DNA of 40,467 nucleotides, taken from the NCBI RefSeq assembly GCF_900114875.1, contig NZ_FPKW01000028.1, forward strand, positions 1 to 40,467, given 5' to 3'. The position numbers and the translations under genes are program-made. The DNA is from Chryseobacterium limigenitum (GTDB taxonomy: Bacteria > Bacteroidota > Bacteroidia > Flavobacteriales > Weeksellaceae). Below, piece by piece: positions 32,797 through 40,467 of this stretch. The notes beneath the pieces are model-generated. The model made no database searches. It was not told where the DNA came from and saw only the letters and a list, made by a program, of their open reading frames with translations. Positions within the stretch are counted from its first letter, which is position 1; every line of letters begins with the position of its first letter.

Positions 32797-33063
32797 ATGT
32801 TTATTGAGATTTTGAATGACAAATATTACCTTTTTAATAGTGCGATTAGTCTGATAAGCTGTTTTTATGAATTAACTTTGTCCTTCATTTTTTTCAACAT
32901 TGATAGTTTAGTAAATCGGTCAGAGAATGTTAATTTATCCTTGATTAGTTATCTATCTTTTACGTTCATAGAATATTTTATTATAGGGTTGTCTCTGTCT
33001 GTTCTTCCGATTTTTATTAGTAAAAGTTTAGGTTTTAGTTTGGTTGTTGCCGGATTGGTGTAA
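32797..33063 (+). CDS. Doubtful small membrane protein
   Basis: An 88-residue frame from ATG 32797 with two or three hydrophobic segments (YLFNSAISLISCF, FIEYFIIGLSLSVLPIFIS, LGFSLVVAGLV) separated by a polar stretch (NIDSLVNRSENVN). It lies between divergent CPBP and prfC. No homologue is recognised and no promoter fits well. AT-rich DNA readily gives hydrophobic frames, so it may not be coding; it could also be a fragment of a degraded membrane protein. Listed because it is the only sizeable frame in this 440-base gap. Confidence 0.3.
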   Translation: MFIEILNDKYYLFNSAISLISCFYELTLSFIFFNIDSLVNRSENVNLSLISYLSFTFIEYFIIGLSLSVLPIFISKSLGFSLVVAGLV

Positions 33064-33182
33064 TCTTTTTGATTAAAATAATCAGTTTAAAATATTCTAT
33101 TTGCATTAAATTTCAATATGCTTTAAAAACAGATTTTCAAATTCCATTAAAAATCACGATTTTTGCAACTTCAAAATACGAT

Positions 33183-34778
33183 ATGTCAGACTTAATCAAA
33201 GAAATAGAAAAAAGAAAAACTTTCGGGATTATCTCTCACCCCGATGCCGGAAAAACCACTCTTACAGAAAAGTTACTGCTTTTCGGGGGTGCAATTCAGG
33301 AAGCTGGTGCGGTAAAATCCAACAAAATAAAAAAAGGAGCTACCTCCGACTTTATGGAAATTGAAAGACAGAGAGGGATCTCTGTAGCGACTTCCGTATT
33401 GGCTTTTGAATATAAAGGTCACAAAATCAATATTCTTGATACACCCGGTCACAAAGATTTCGCAGAAGACACTTACAGAACGTTAACTGCCGTTGACTCT
33501 GTAATCGTTGTAATTGACGTTGCAAAAGGAGTTGAGGAACAAACTGAAAAATTGGTTCAGGTTTGTAGAATGAGAAACATTCCGATGTTGGTTTTCATTA
33601 ATAAATTAGACCGTGAAGGTAAAGATGCCTTTGATCTTTTGGATGAGGTTGAGCAAAAATTAGGATTAAGAGTTGTTCCACTTTCTGTTCCGATCGGGAT
33701 GGGAGCTGATTTTCAGGGAATTTATAATATCTGGGAAAACAATATTCAATTATTCTTAGAAGAGAAAAAGCAGAGAGTTGGTGAGGCTATCAAATTTGAT
33801 GACATCAATGATCCAACAATTGATGAAATTATAGGTGAAAAAGCAGCACAAAATTTACGTGAAGAACTTGATCTGATACAATCTGTTTATCCTGAATTCA
33901 GCCGTGATGAATACATGAGCGGTGATCTTCAGCCTGTTTTCTTTGGTTCAGCTTTAAATAATTTTGGAGTTCGTGAACTATTGGATGCTTTCATTGAAAT
34001 TGCACCAATGCCACAGCCAAAAGAAAGCGATACCCGTATCGTAAAACCTGAAGAAAATACGTTCACAGGATTTGTTTTCAAGATTCACGCAAATATGGAT
34101 CCAAAGCACAGAGACCGTTTGGCTTTCGTGAAAATTGTTTCAGGAGTTTTTAAAAGAAACGAAAATTATTTATTGGTAAGAGAGAATAAAAAGATGAAGT
34201 TTTCTTCACCAAACGCCTTTTTTGCCGATAAAAAAGAAGTTGTGGACGAAAGTTTCCCTGGAGATATTGTTGGCCTTCATGATACCGGAAGTTTCAGAAT
34301 CGGAGATACTTTAACGGGCGGCGAAAAATTAAGCTTTAAAGGAATTCCAAACTTCTCCCCGGAACATTTCAGATATATTAATAATAGTGATCCGTTAAAA
34401 GCGAAGCAATTGGCTAAAGGTATCGACCAGTTAATGGATGAAGGTGTTGCCCAGCTATTTACGCTTGAAATGAATAACAGAAAAATCATCGGAACAGTTG
34501 GAGCGCTTCAATATGAAGTTATTCAATATCGTCTGGAGCATGAGTATGGTGCAAAATGTACTTACGAACCACTTTCCATGCATAAAGCGTGTTGGGTTGA
34601 AGCAGATGAAAAATCTGATGAATTCAAAGAATTTGCAAGATTAAAACAAAGATTCCTGGCGAGAGACAAATACAATCAATTGGTATTTTTGGCAGATTCA
34701 TCTTTCACCATTCACATGACGCAGGAAAAATTCCCAAATGTGAAACTGCATTTTATTAGTGAATTTAAGCAAGATTAA
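33183..34778 (+). CDS. prfC: Peptide chain release factor 3
   Basis: 531 residues from ATG 33183 (MSDLIKEIEKRKTFGIISHP). The frame is open upstream to 33069, but that extension shows no conserved sequence, whereas RF3 begins as chosen. GTPase motifs are SHPDAGKTT (P-loop), a GISV switch I segment, DTPGHKDF (G3) and NKLD (G4); EF-G-like domains II and III follow. RF3 is a GTPase that recycles RF1 and RF2 from the ribosome after peptide release. It is monocistronic, with a good terminator beyond the stop. Confidence 0.95.
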   Translation: MSDLIKEIEKRKTFGIISHPDAGKTTLTEKLLLFGGAIQEAGAVKSNKIKKGATSDFMEIERQRGISVATSVLAFEYKGHKINILDTPGHKDFAEDTYRTLTAVDSVIVVIDVAKGVEEQTEKLVQVCRMRNIPMLVFINKLDREGKDAFDLLDEVEQKLGLRVVPLSVPIGMGADFQGIYNIWENNIQLFLEEKKQRVGEAIKFDDINDPTIDEIIGEKAAQNLREELDLIQSVYPEFSRDEYMSGDLQPVFFGSALNNFGVRELLDAFIEIAPMPQPKESDTRIVKPEENTFTGFVFKIHANMDPKHRDRLAFVKIVSGVFKRNENYLLVRENKKMKFSSPNAFFADKKEVVDESFPGDIVGLHDTGSFRIGDTLTGGEKLSFKGIPNFSPEHFRYINNSDPLKAKQLAKGIDQLMDEGVAQLFTLEMNNRKIIGTVGALQYEVIQYRLEHEYGAKCTYEPLSMHKACWVEADEKSDEFKEFARLKQRFLARDKYNQLVFLADSSFTIHMTQEKFPNVKLHFISEFKQD

Positions 34779-34801
34779 TCAGTCATTAAATATAAAATAT
34801 A

Positions 34802-34832
34802 TAATCCGTGAAAGTTTTTCACGGATTTTTTG
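34802..34832 (+). terminator. prfC terminator
   Basis: AATCCGTGAAA / TTTCACGGATT stem with a 3-base loop followed by a T-run, 24 bases beyond the prfC stop. Confidence 0.9.
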
Positions 34833-35007
34833 TTTCTTATGAAGGGTTAATTCTTTTTAATAAAAAAAAACATTTGTAAAACTTTTGTAAAATAAAAATA
34901 AATTACTGATTTATAAAAACTTACAAATTTACCAACATAATACATTCCTTTTACAAACGCTACAAGAACTTCACCGTTAATTTTACTTCATCAAAAAAAT
35001 TAATGTT

Positions 35008-35946
35008 ATGAAAAAGTTCATTTTACTGGTTGCTGTTTCAAGCACTTTCATTATGTGTAAAAAAGGCGAAGCTGCACAATCTCAATTTGAAAAAGCTGTA
35101 AATACTGCCGATAGTGCGGCAACGGTTGCGTCTGAAACTATTAATTCTGTTAATAATTCGGCGAACGCGGTTTTAGATTCTGCCAATGTTAAAATAAAAG
35201 AATTTGAAGACACCAAAAACGGAGTAAAAGAAAAAATTGAAGCTACTTCAAAAATCGTAGACTCATTATCAGATAAAATTACTTCCACAAAATTGGAATC
35301 AAAAATCGAAAAGAAAGATTCCTTAAATAAAAAATCAGAAAAAATTGTAGTCAATGTTCCCGCTCCAAAAGTAATCAAGGAAACGAAAATTATATACAAA
35401 GACAAACCAAAAAATGAAAATTATGAACTGAATGTCCCTAAAAACAAAATGGTAAAAACAGGAACTTTGGAGCTTACCGTAAATGATGCAGAAACTGCAA
35501 AAGAAATCGTAAAAGAAGAAGTAAAAAAATATGATGGTTTTATAAGAAGTGAAAACATTTCATTAAATAACAACGAAAATAAAACGGCTTACATCAAAGT
35601 AAAAGTTCCGATTCAAAAGTTTGAATATTTGATGGATGAATTAAGTAACAACAACATCGGAAAAGTTGAAAATAAAACAATTGAAGTTTCAGGGCAGGAT
35701 TTTGCTCAAAATACGATGTGCGAATTAGATATCACTCTTTATGGAACCGAAGACGCTTATATTAAAGGTGAAGATACGGACACTTTCGGCGGAAAATCTT
35801 TAGCAGCAATCTCTTCAGGCTGGAATGTCATCACGTCTATTTTCCTATTCATTCTTCCTTTATGGCCTATGTTTTTGATCGCAGGAATTGGATATTATTT
35901 CTATAAAAAGAAAAACAAAAATCTCCCAAATAACGATTCTAAATAA
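35008..35946 (+). CDS. DUF4349 family lipoprotein
   Basis: 312 residues. A lipoprotein signal peptide (MKKFILLVAVSSTFIMC, lipobox IMC) is followed by an Asn/Ser/Lys-rich low-complexity stretch to about residue 130, a DUF4349 domain (MVKTGTLELTVNDAETAKEI, KKYDGFIRSENIS, TAYIKVKVPIQKFEYLMDEL), then LDITLYG, a membrane helix (ITSIFLFILPLWPMFLIAGI) and a short basic tail. Typical DUF4349 proteins have a long helical segment between the VPxxxFxxLMxxL part and the final beta strand; here that segment is missing. Function unknown, envelope location likely. Plus-strand terminator follows. Confidence 0.82.
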   Translation: MKKFILLVAVSSTFIMCKKGEAAQSQFEKAVNTADSAATVASETINSVNNSANAVLDSANVKIKEFEDTKNGVKEKIEATSKIVDSLSDKITSTKLESKIEKKDSLNKKSEKIVVNVPAPKVIKETKIIYKDKPKNENYELNVPKNKMVKTGTLELTVNDAETAKEIVKEEVKKYDGFIRSENISLNNNENKTAYIKVKVPIQKFEYLMDELSNNNIGKVENKTIEVSGQDFAQNTMCELDITLYGTEDAYIKGEDTDTFGGKSLAAISSGWNVITSIFLFILPLWPMFLIAGIGYYFYKKKNKNLPNNDSK

Positions 35947-35954
35947 ATTACTAC

Positions 35955-35985
35955 AATCCATCCTCGCGATGGATTTTTATTTTAA
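35955..35985 (+). terminator. Terminator of the DUF4349 gene
   Basis: AATCCATC / GATGGATT stem with a short loop, followed by TTTATTTT, 9 bases beyond the stop. Confidence 0.82.
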
Positions 35986-36120
35986 TAATATTTTAATGAA
36001 AATATTACGTAATACATACTATTTATTTCTACCTTTATTAATATCGGTTTTAGATAAATATTTTTGTTCCCCGGAATGAAATGCTAAAAATATTATATTA
36101 AAGTGATGTGATTCGTGAAG

Positions 36121-36154
36121 TAAAAAGGCTCCCAAATTAAATTGAGAGCCTTTT
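36121..36154 (-). terminator. Terminator of the small membrane protein gene
   Basis: AAAAGGCTC / GAGCCTTTT stem with a loop of about 14 bases, T-run on the minus strand, directly after the stop at 36156. Confidence 0.8.
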
Positions 36155-36155
36155 A

Positions 36156-36521
36156 CTATTTCATATTCACTATTTTATCTACGACATACGTTGTATTTCC
36201 TCTCCATGGCAGAGCGCCATTGTACTCTTTGTAATGAAGATCGAAAGATTTTCCGCTATTCAGCTCCAATTGCTTAAAAACTTCGGGATCCGAAACAGAA
36301 AACTCAAACTCATAACTTGTAATACTTCCGGTTTTACCCCTTCCGAAACCTTCCTGAATCAATTTGCCTTCATAGGTTTTGAAAACATACCCTTTTTTGA
36401 TGGCATAATTCAGATAACCAGATTTTACACCTTCCCCAAAAACAAAGAAATATTTATACCAGACAAATACTCCTAAAAGTAGTAAAACTACTCCGATGGT
36501 GATCCACAAAGATTTTTTCAT
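36156..36521 (-). CDS. Conserved hypothetical single-helix membrane protein
   Basis: 121 residues. One N-terminal membrane helix (LWITIGVVLLLLGVFVWYKY) carries a soluble domain with GEGVKSGYLNYAIKKGYVFKTYEGKL, GSITSYEFEFSVSDPEVFKQL and ALPWRGNTTYVVDKI. From memory, similar short proteins in Flavobacteriia are often labelled 6-phosphogluconate dehydrogenase in databases; that label is implausible, since the protein lacks a nucleotide-binding fold and is far too short. It starts 24 bases after the acyl-CoA dehydrogenase stop on the same strand, so it is likely co-transcribed. Function unknown. Confidence 0.78.
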   Translation of the reverse strand: MKKSLWITIGVVLLLLGVFVWYKYFFVFGEGVKSGYLNYAIKKGYVFKTYEGKLIQEGFGRGKTGSITSYEFEFSVSDPEVFKQLELNSGKSFDLHYKEYNGALPWRGNTTYVVDKIVNMK

Positions 36522-36545
36522 AGTAATATAGTGTTTTAAAAAGTT

Positions 36546-37685
36546 TTATTTTGCAATACTTCTCGAAATCACAATTTTCTGGATTTCTGAAGTTCCTTCA
36601 TAGATCTGAGTGATCTTCGCATCACGCATCATTCTTTCAACATGATATTCTTTTACGTAACCATATCCACCGTGAATTTGCACTGCTTCAATAGTCGTAT
36701 CCATTGCCACCTGAGAAGAATAAAGTTTTGCCATAGCTCCAATTTCAGAAATATCTTTTCCAGCGTCTTTATCAACAGCAGCTTTGTAGCAAAGCATTCT
36801 TGCAGCCGTGATCTGAGTCGCCATATCAGCCAATTTGAAAGCAATCGCCTGGTGGTTGATAATTTCAGTTTTGAAAGCTTTTCTTGTTTTAGCATACTTT
36901 AGAGCCAATTCGTAAGCTCCTGAAGCAATTCCTAAAGCCTGAGAAGCAATACCAATTCTACCTCCGTTTAATACAGCCATTGCAAAATTGAATCCAAAAC
37001 CATCTTCCCCGATTCTGTTCTCTTTCGGTACTTTTACGTTATTAAAGATCAAAGAATGCGTATCACTTCCTCTGATTCCTAATTTGTCTTCTTTTGGTCC
37101 GATCTCAAAACCTTCCCAACCTCTTTCTACGATAAACGCGTTGATACCTTTATGCTTTTTCTCAGGATCCGTCTGTGCAATTACAACATAGTAAGATGCA
37201 GTTCCACCGTTTGTGATCCAGTTTTTAATACCATTTAAAAGATAATAATCTCCTTTGTCTTCTGCAGTCGTTTTTTGAGAAGTGGCATCAGAACCTGCTT
37301 CAGGCTCAGATAAAGCAAAAGCTCCGATCACCTGACCGCTAGCCAAAGGTGTAAGATATTTTACTTTTTGTTCTTCAGACGCGAATTTTTCAAGACCCGC
37401 ACAAACTAATGAATTGTTTACAGACATAACAACAGCCGCAGAAGCATCGATTTTTGCGATCTCCTCCATTGCCAAAACGTAAGAAACGCTATCCATACCT
37501 GCTCCCCCGTATTTTGGGTCTACCATCATTCCTAAAAGTCCCATTTCTCCCATTTTCTTCACCTGCTCCGTAGGAAACTTCTGATCTCTGTCTCTCTCGA
37601 TAACTTCAGGTAAAAGCTCTGTTTGTGCAAAATCTCTTGCAGCCTGCTGAATCATCAGCTGTTCTTCTGATAAATTAAAGTCCAT
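36546..37685 (-). CDS. Acyl-CoA dehydrogenase
   Basis: 379 residues, the normal length for short/medium-chain enzymes. Motifs: FALSEPEAGSDA (FAD contact), NWITNGG, GIRGSDTHSLIFNNVKVPKENR, and IYEGTSEIQKIVISR with the catalytic glutamate near the C-terminus, as in butyryl-CoA-type dehydrogenases. It catalyses the first oxidation step of beta-oxidation or branched-chain acyl-CoA breakdown, passing electrons to ETF. It is divergent from the acyl-CoA ligase gene at 37939, a common pairing for fatty-acid use. The small membrane gene follows it. Confidence 0.95.
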   Translation of the reverse strand: MDFNLSEEQLMIQQAARDFAQTELLPEVIERDRDQKFPTEQVKKMGEMGLLGMMVDPKYGGAGMDSVSYVLAMEEIAKIDASAAVVMSVNNSLVCAGLEKFASEEQKVKYLTPLASGQVIGAFALSEPEAGSDATSQKTTAEDKGDYYLLNGIKNWITNGGTASYYVVIAQTDPEKKHKGINAFIVERGWEGFEIGPKEDKLGIRGSDTHSLIFNNVKVPKENRIGEDGFGFNFAMAVLNGGRIGIASQALGIASGAYELALKYAKTRKAFKTEIINHQAIAFKLADMATQITAARMLCYKAAVDKDAGKDISEIGAMAKLYSSQVAMDTTIEAVQIHGGYGYVKEYHVERMMRDAKITQIYEGTSEIQKIVISRSIAK

Positions 37686-37938
37686 AAAAATTTAATAATT
37701 AGATGGTCGTAAATTTACACTTTTTAACCAAACCTGAAAATAGAATTGCAAATTAGAATCTAGTAATTAGAGGTTTGTCACATTATAATGATTTTTAAAT
37801 TTTAAGAACCTAAAGTTTTAGTATGAATTATTCAATATTATGCCATACATTTTATTAATTTCTAACTTCTTGTTTCTAATTTCTGAAATTAAAAAAAATG
37901 CTTATATTTAGAATTCTTTATAAAATTTATAGAAAATC

Positions 37939-39717
37939 ATGACGATCAAAAGATTATTCGATATACCTCACTATGCTTTAGAAAAATATCCTAAGGCTGA
38001 TATGTTTGTGACGAAATATCATGGCGAATGGAAAAAAACTTCTACCCAAGAGTTTATCAATGAAGGAAATAAGATATCAAGAGGACTTTTAAAACTGGGC
38101 ATAAAACCCGGAGATAAAATCGCTTTAATCACCACAAATTCCCGGACAGAATGGGCAATTATGGATCTCGGACTTTCCCAGATTGGAGTTGTTTCTGTCC
38201 CTGTTTACCCCAGTATTTCCCCGGAAGACTATGAATTTATTTTCAATAATGCTGAAATAAAGTACTGTTTTGTTTCCGATAAGGATCTTTTGGGTAAGGT
38301 AATGAAGGTAAAACATAATATTTCTTCCTTACAGGGTGTTTTTACGTTTGACAATATAAGCGGTGCTGCCAATTGGAGAGAAATTTTAGACCTCGGAGAA
38401 GATGATTCTACCCAAATTGAGGTTGAAGATTTGTCTAATGCTATCAATTCCGAAGATCTTGCTACGATAATTTACACATCCGGAACCACAGGAAGGCCAA
38501 AAGGAGTATTGCTTACTCACCATAATATTGTTTCCAATGTATTGGGGTCAAATCCGAGAATTCCGAAGAGAAAAAGCTTAGATTATAAAGATACGCGAGT
38601 GTTAAGCTTCTTACCGATCTGCCATATTTTTGAAAGGATGCTTTTTTATCTTTTCCAATATAATGGTTTCTCTGTTTATTTCGCCGAAAGCATTGATAAA
38701 ATGGGCGAAAATGTAAAAGAAATAAAACCTCACTACATGAGTGTTGTGCCTAGATTGGTTGAAAAAGTTTACGATAAAATCTATAATACTGGGTCTTCCG
38801 CAGGAGGATTAAAATCAAAAATATTTTTCTGGGCGTTAAATTTAATTCAGAAAAAGAAAGAAGTTTCGAAACCGTCCGGATTACAGGAAATCATTGCGGA
38901 TAAATTGGTATTTAAAAAATGGAGAGAAGGCTTAGGAGGCGAAATTATCACTTTAGTTTCAGGTTCTGCTGCTTTGTCTACAAGATTGAATTTAATGTTC
39001 CAAAACGCGGGAATTTCCATTTTAGAAGGTTATGGCTTAACGGAAACTTCTCCCGTAATTTCTGTCAACAGTTTTGATAAAATGAAAGTAGGAACTGTTG
39101 GATTACCTCTCGATAATCTGACTGTAAAAATTCAGGAGGATGGCGAAATTACAGTAAAAGGACCTTCTATTTTTAAAGGTTATTTTAAAAATGATGAAAT
39201 GACCAAAGAAGCGTTCACAGAAGACGGATATTTTAAAACCGGAGACATTGGGCATATAGACAGTGACGGATTTTTACAGATCACTGACCGTAAAAAGGAA
39301 ATGTTTAAAACATCCGGCGGAAAATATATTGCACCGCAAACGATTGAAAACTTAGCAAAAGCTTCAAAATTCATCGAGCAAATCATGGTTGTGGGTGATG
39401 GTGAAAAAATGCCTTGTGCATTTGTTCAGCCAGATTTTGAATTTGCAAAAAACTGGGCAATGAGAAATAATTTAAGTATTGGCTCGACTCCTCAGGAAAT
39501 TGCAAAAAGCCCCGAATTAAAAGCCAGAATAGAAAAAGAACTCGAAGGAATCAACGAACATCTCGGAAACTGGGAAAAGATCAAAAAGATTGAGCTGACA
39601 CCCGAAGTTTGGAGCATCGATGCAGGACTTTTAACTCCAACTTTAAAGTTAAAAAGAAAAGCAATAAAAGAAAAATTTATTGATCTTTACAATAAAATGT
39701 ATGAGCATCATAACTAA
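37939..39717 (+). CDS. Long-chain fatty-acid-CoA ligase (AMP-forming)
   Basis: 592 residues of the ANL adenylating superfamily. Motifs: ATIIYTSGTTGRPKGVLLTH (P-loop, A3), GYGLTETSPVISVN (A5), FKTGDIGHIDSDGFLQITDR (A7/A8) and the lysine-rich DRKKEMFKTSGGKYIAPQTIE. The length and the LPICHIFERM segment match long-chain (FadD15-like) ligases. It activates fatty acids to acyl-CoA through an acyl-adenylate. The divergent acyl-CoA dehydrogenase would act next on the product. A terminator lies directly after the stop. Confidence 0.94.
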   Translation: MTIKRLFDIPHYALEKYPKADMFVTKYHGEWKKTSTQEFINEGNKISRGLLKLGIKPGDKIALITTNSRTEWAIMDLGLSQIGVVSVPVYPSISPEDYEFIFNNAEIKYCFVSDKDLLGKVMKVKHNISSLQGVFTFDNISGAANWREILDLGEDDSTQIEVEDLSNAINSEDLATIIYTSGTTGRPKGVLLTHHNIVSNVLGSNPRIPKRKSLDYKDTRVLSFLPICHIFERMLFYLFQYNGFSVYFAESIDKMGENVKEIKPHYMSVVPRLVEKVYDKIYNTGSSAGGLKSKIFFWALNLIQKKKEVSKPSGLQEIIADKLVFKKWREGLGGEIITLVSGSAALSTRLNLMFQNAGISILEGYGLTETSPVISVNSFDKMKVGTVGLPLDNLTVKIQEDGEITVKGPSIFKGYFKNDEMTKEAFTEDGYFKTGDIGHIDSDGFLQITDRKKEMFKTSGGKYIAPQTIENLAKASKFIEQIMVVGDGEKMPCAFVQPDFEFAKNWAMRNNLSIGSTPQEIAKSPELKARIEKELEGINEHLGNWEKIKKIELTPEVWSIDAGLLTPTLKLKRKAIKEKFIDLYNKMYEHHN

Positions 39718-39723
39718 AAATTA

Positions 39724-39756
39724 AAACCGTTTCTTCAGTTGAAACGGTTTTTTTAT
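39724..39756 (+). terminator. Terminator of the acyl-CoA ligase gene
   Basis: AAACCGTTTC / GAAACGGTTT perfect 10-bp stem with a TTCAGTT loop, then a T-run. Confidence 0.92.
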
Positions 39757-40051
39757 TTCCTTTTTTCTTACAAAATCAGTGTGAGTTTTGTATCTATTAT
39801 TAATGCTTTAAAGAGATTACCTTACCTAAAACTTAAGTCATTTTTTACTTATTACAAATAATATCTATTTTTTATTGCAAGGCTAGACAAAGAATAATTT
39901 AATTATGAAAATTACATACGCTAAACCAAGATGTAAATTTATCCAAGGAATACAAGTTTACAATATAATAGGTGATTAAGAATGATGATAATAATCTGTC
40001 ACTTATCTAAACAGAGAAAGCAGATTTTTAAATAAATTAAAAAAATTGTTT

Positions 40052-40072
40052 AGATCCTTCGGGGATGACAAA
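40052..40072. repeat. Solo half repeat (AGATCCTTCGGGGATGACA type)
   Basis: The right arm form of the 401-483/8015-8145 repeats, without a partner arm nearby. Confidence 0.6.
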
Positions 40073-40111
40073 GAGAGCGGGAGAGTTAAAGGGTTTAAGA
40101 GTTGGAGGCTT

Positions 40112-40135
40112 GATTGCTTCGCTTCTCGCAATGAC
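40112..40135. repeat. Solo half repeat (GATTGCTTCG...GCAATGACG type)
   Basis: A shortened right arm like 8066-8102, lacking a left arm, about 40 bases from a half repeat of the other subtype. Confidence 0.6.
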
Positions 40136-40220
40136 GCAACAGTGCGCTTCTAGCTTCTATGAAAAATACTAAATCATTTATCAATGATGATTGATGATTG
40201 ATTTCTTCCTGTATAGACAT

Positions 40221-40256
40221 AAAAAAAGTCTCATTCAAATTAATGAATGAGACTTT
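40221..40256 (-). terminator. rRNA operon terminator
   Basis: AAAAGTCTCATTC / GAATGAGACTTTT 13-bp stem with an 8-base loop, T-run at 40221-40227 on the minus strand. It lies directly after the 5S rRNA 3' end. Confidence 0.92.
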
Positions 40257-40265
40257 TAATAAAAA

Positions 40266-40371
<106 letters not shown>

Positions 40372-40467
40372 AAGGCGTTATATAAGGTTCGAGGGTTTAG
40401 GAGTTAGGGCTTAGTATTACACTAAATCCTGATACCTGGTTCCTGATACCTATTTTTAATCGATAAA
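40372..40467 (-). other. 23S-5S rRNA spacer (partial)
   Basis: About 96 bases upstream of 5S, with the near-repeats TTAGGAGTTAGGGCTTAG and CCTGATACCTGGTTCCTGAT. No tRNA or 23S sequence is visible within it. Confidence 0.6.

Larger units (their letters stand above)
39757..40220. other. Non-coding stretch with half repeats and one tiny ORF
   Basis: About 460 AT-rich bases between the ligase terminator and the rRNA terminator. It holds a 24-codon frame at 39905-39979 (starting MKITYAKPRCKF) with no recognisable relatives or clear promoter, and two solo GTCAT-type half repeats. No tRNA or other RNA fold is seen. Confidence 0.6.

Noticed and set aside
32797..33063. Small membrane frame as a bacteriocin or immunity gene paired with the CPBP protease
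   Set aside because: No leader peptide, double-glycine motif or transporter gene is nearby; kept only as a doubtful ORF.
33069..33182. N-terminal extension of prfC
   Set aside because: No RF3-like sequence there; the family start fits ATG 33183.

Overview
The window looks like a chromosomal segment of a Flavobacteriia bacterium, most likely Chryseobacterium or a close relative. The evidence is the low GC content, the AT-rich TAnnTTTG-type promoters without Shine-Dalgarno sequences, several cargo proteins of the type IX secretion system (T9SS), the typical ftsX-DUF3098-uppP-truB gene order, and an ISAon1-type transposase N-terminus. No plasmid or phage module is visible, and most of the window is ordinary core genome.

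Layout. 1-5.9 kb: a transposase N-terminus cut by the window edge, a secreted alpha/beta hydrolase, an EamA exporter, a secreted M36 metalloprotease with a T9SS type A tail, and the decayed tail of a second T9SS cargo gene. 5.9-9.7 kb: rpsA, then a repeat-rich gap with interleaved inverted repeats and a candidate structured RNA, then a DbpA-like RNA helicase. 9.8-15.4 kb: an SMP-30-like lipoprotein, ccoG standing alone, an AraC regulator, a small MerR-type regulator and a four-repeat helix-hairpin-helix protein. 15.5-20 kb: the minus-strand operon ftsX, DUF3098, uppP, truB, rluF, divergent from rsmA. 20-28.6 kb: three tandem paralogous genes for giant secreted proteins (choice-of-anchor L domain, Ig-like array, T9SS type B tail), each with its own promoter and terminator. 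28.7-32.7 kb: an operon of rnz, a DUF2400 protein and a DUF1003-like membrane protein with a very regular acidic coiled coil; then rdgB and a CPBP protease. 32.8-36.5 kb: a doubtful small membrane ORF, prfC, a DUF4349 lipoprotein and a small membrane protein. 36.5-39.7 kb: an acyl-CoA dehydrogenase divergent from a long-chain acyl-CoA ligase, plausibly a fatty-acid degradation pair. 39.7-40.5 kb: non-coding DNA with half repeats, then an rRNA-operon terminator and 5S rRNA on the minus strand; 23S would lie beyond the right edge.

The parts most worth a second look are the tandem family of anchor-L/Ig/T9SS-B surface proteins, in which one member has grown by an internal 252-residue duplication and two share an identical promoter block; a dispersed family of GTCAT-ended inverted repeats whose two arms match each other but differ between copies, including one interleaved pair; a symmetric RNA-like structure at 8.2 kb; and a promoter plus T9SS tail left from a deleted gene. 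No CRISPR array, tRNA or defence island was found.
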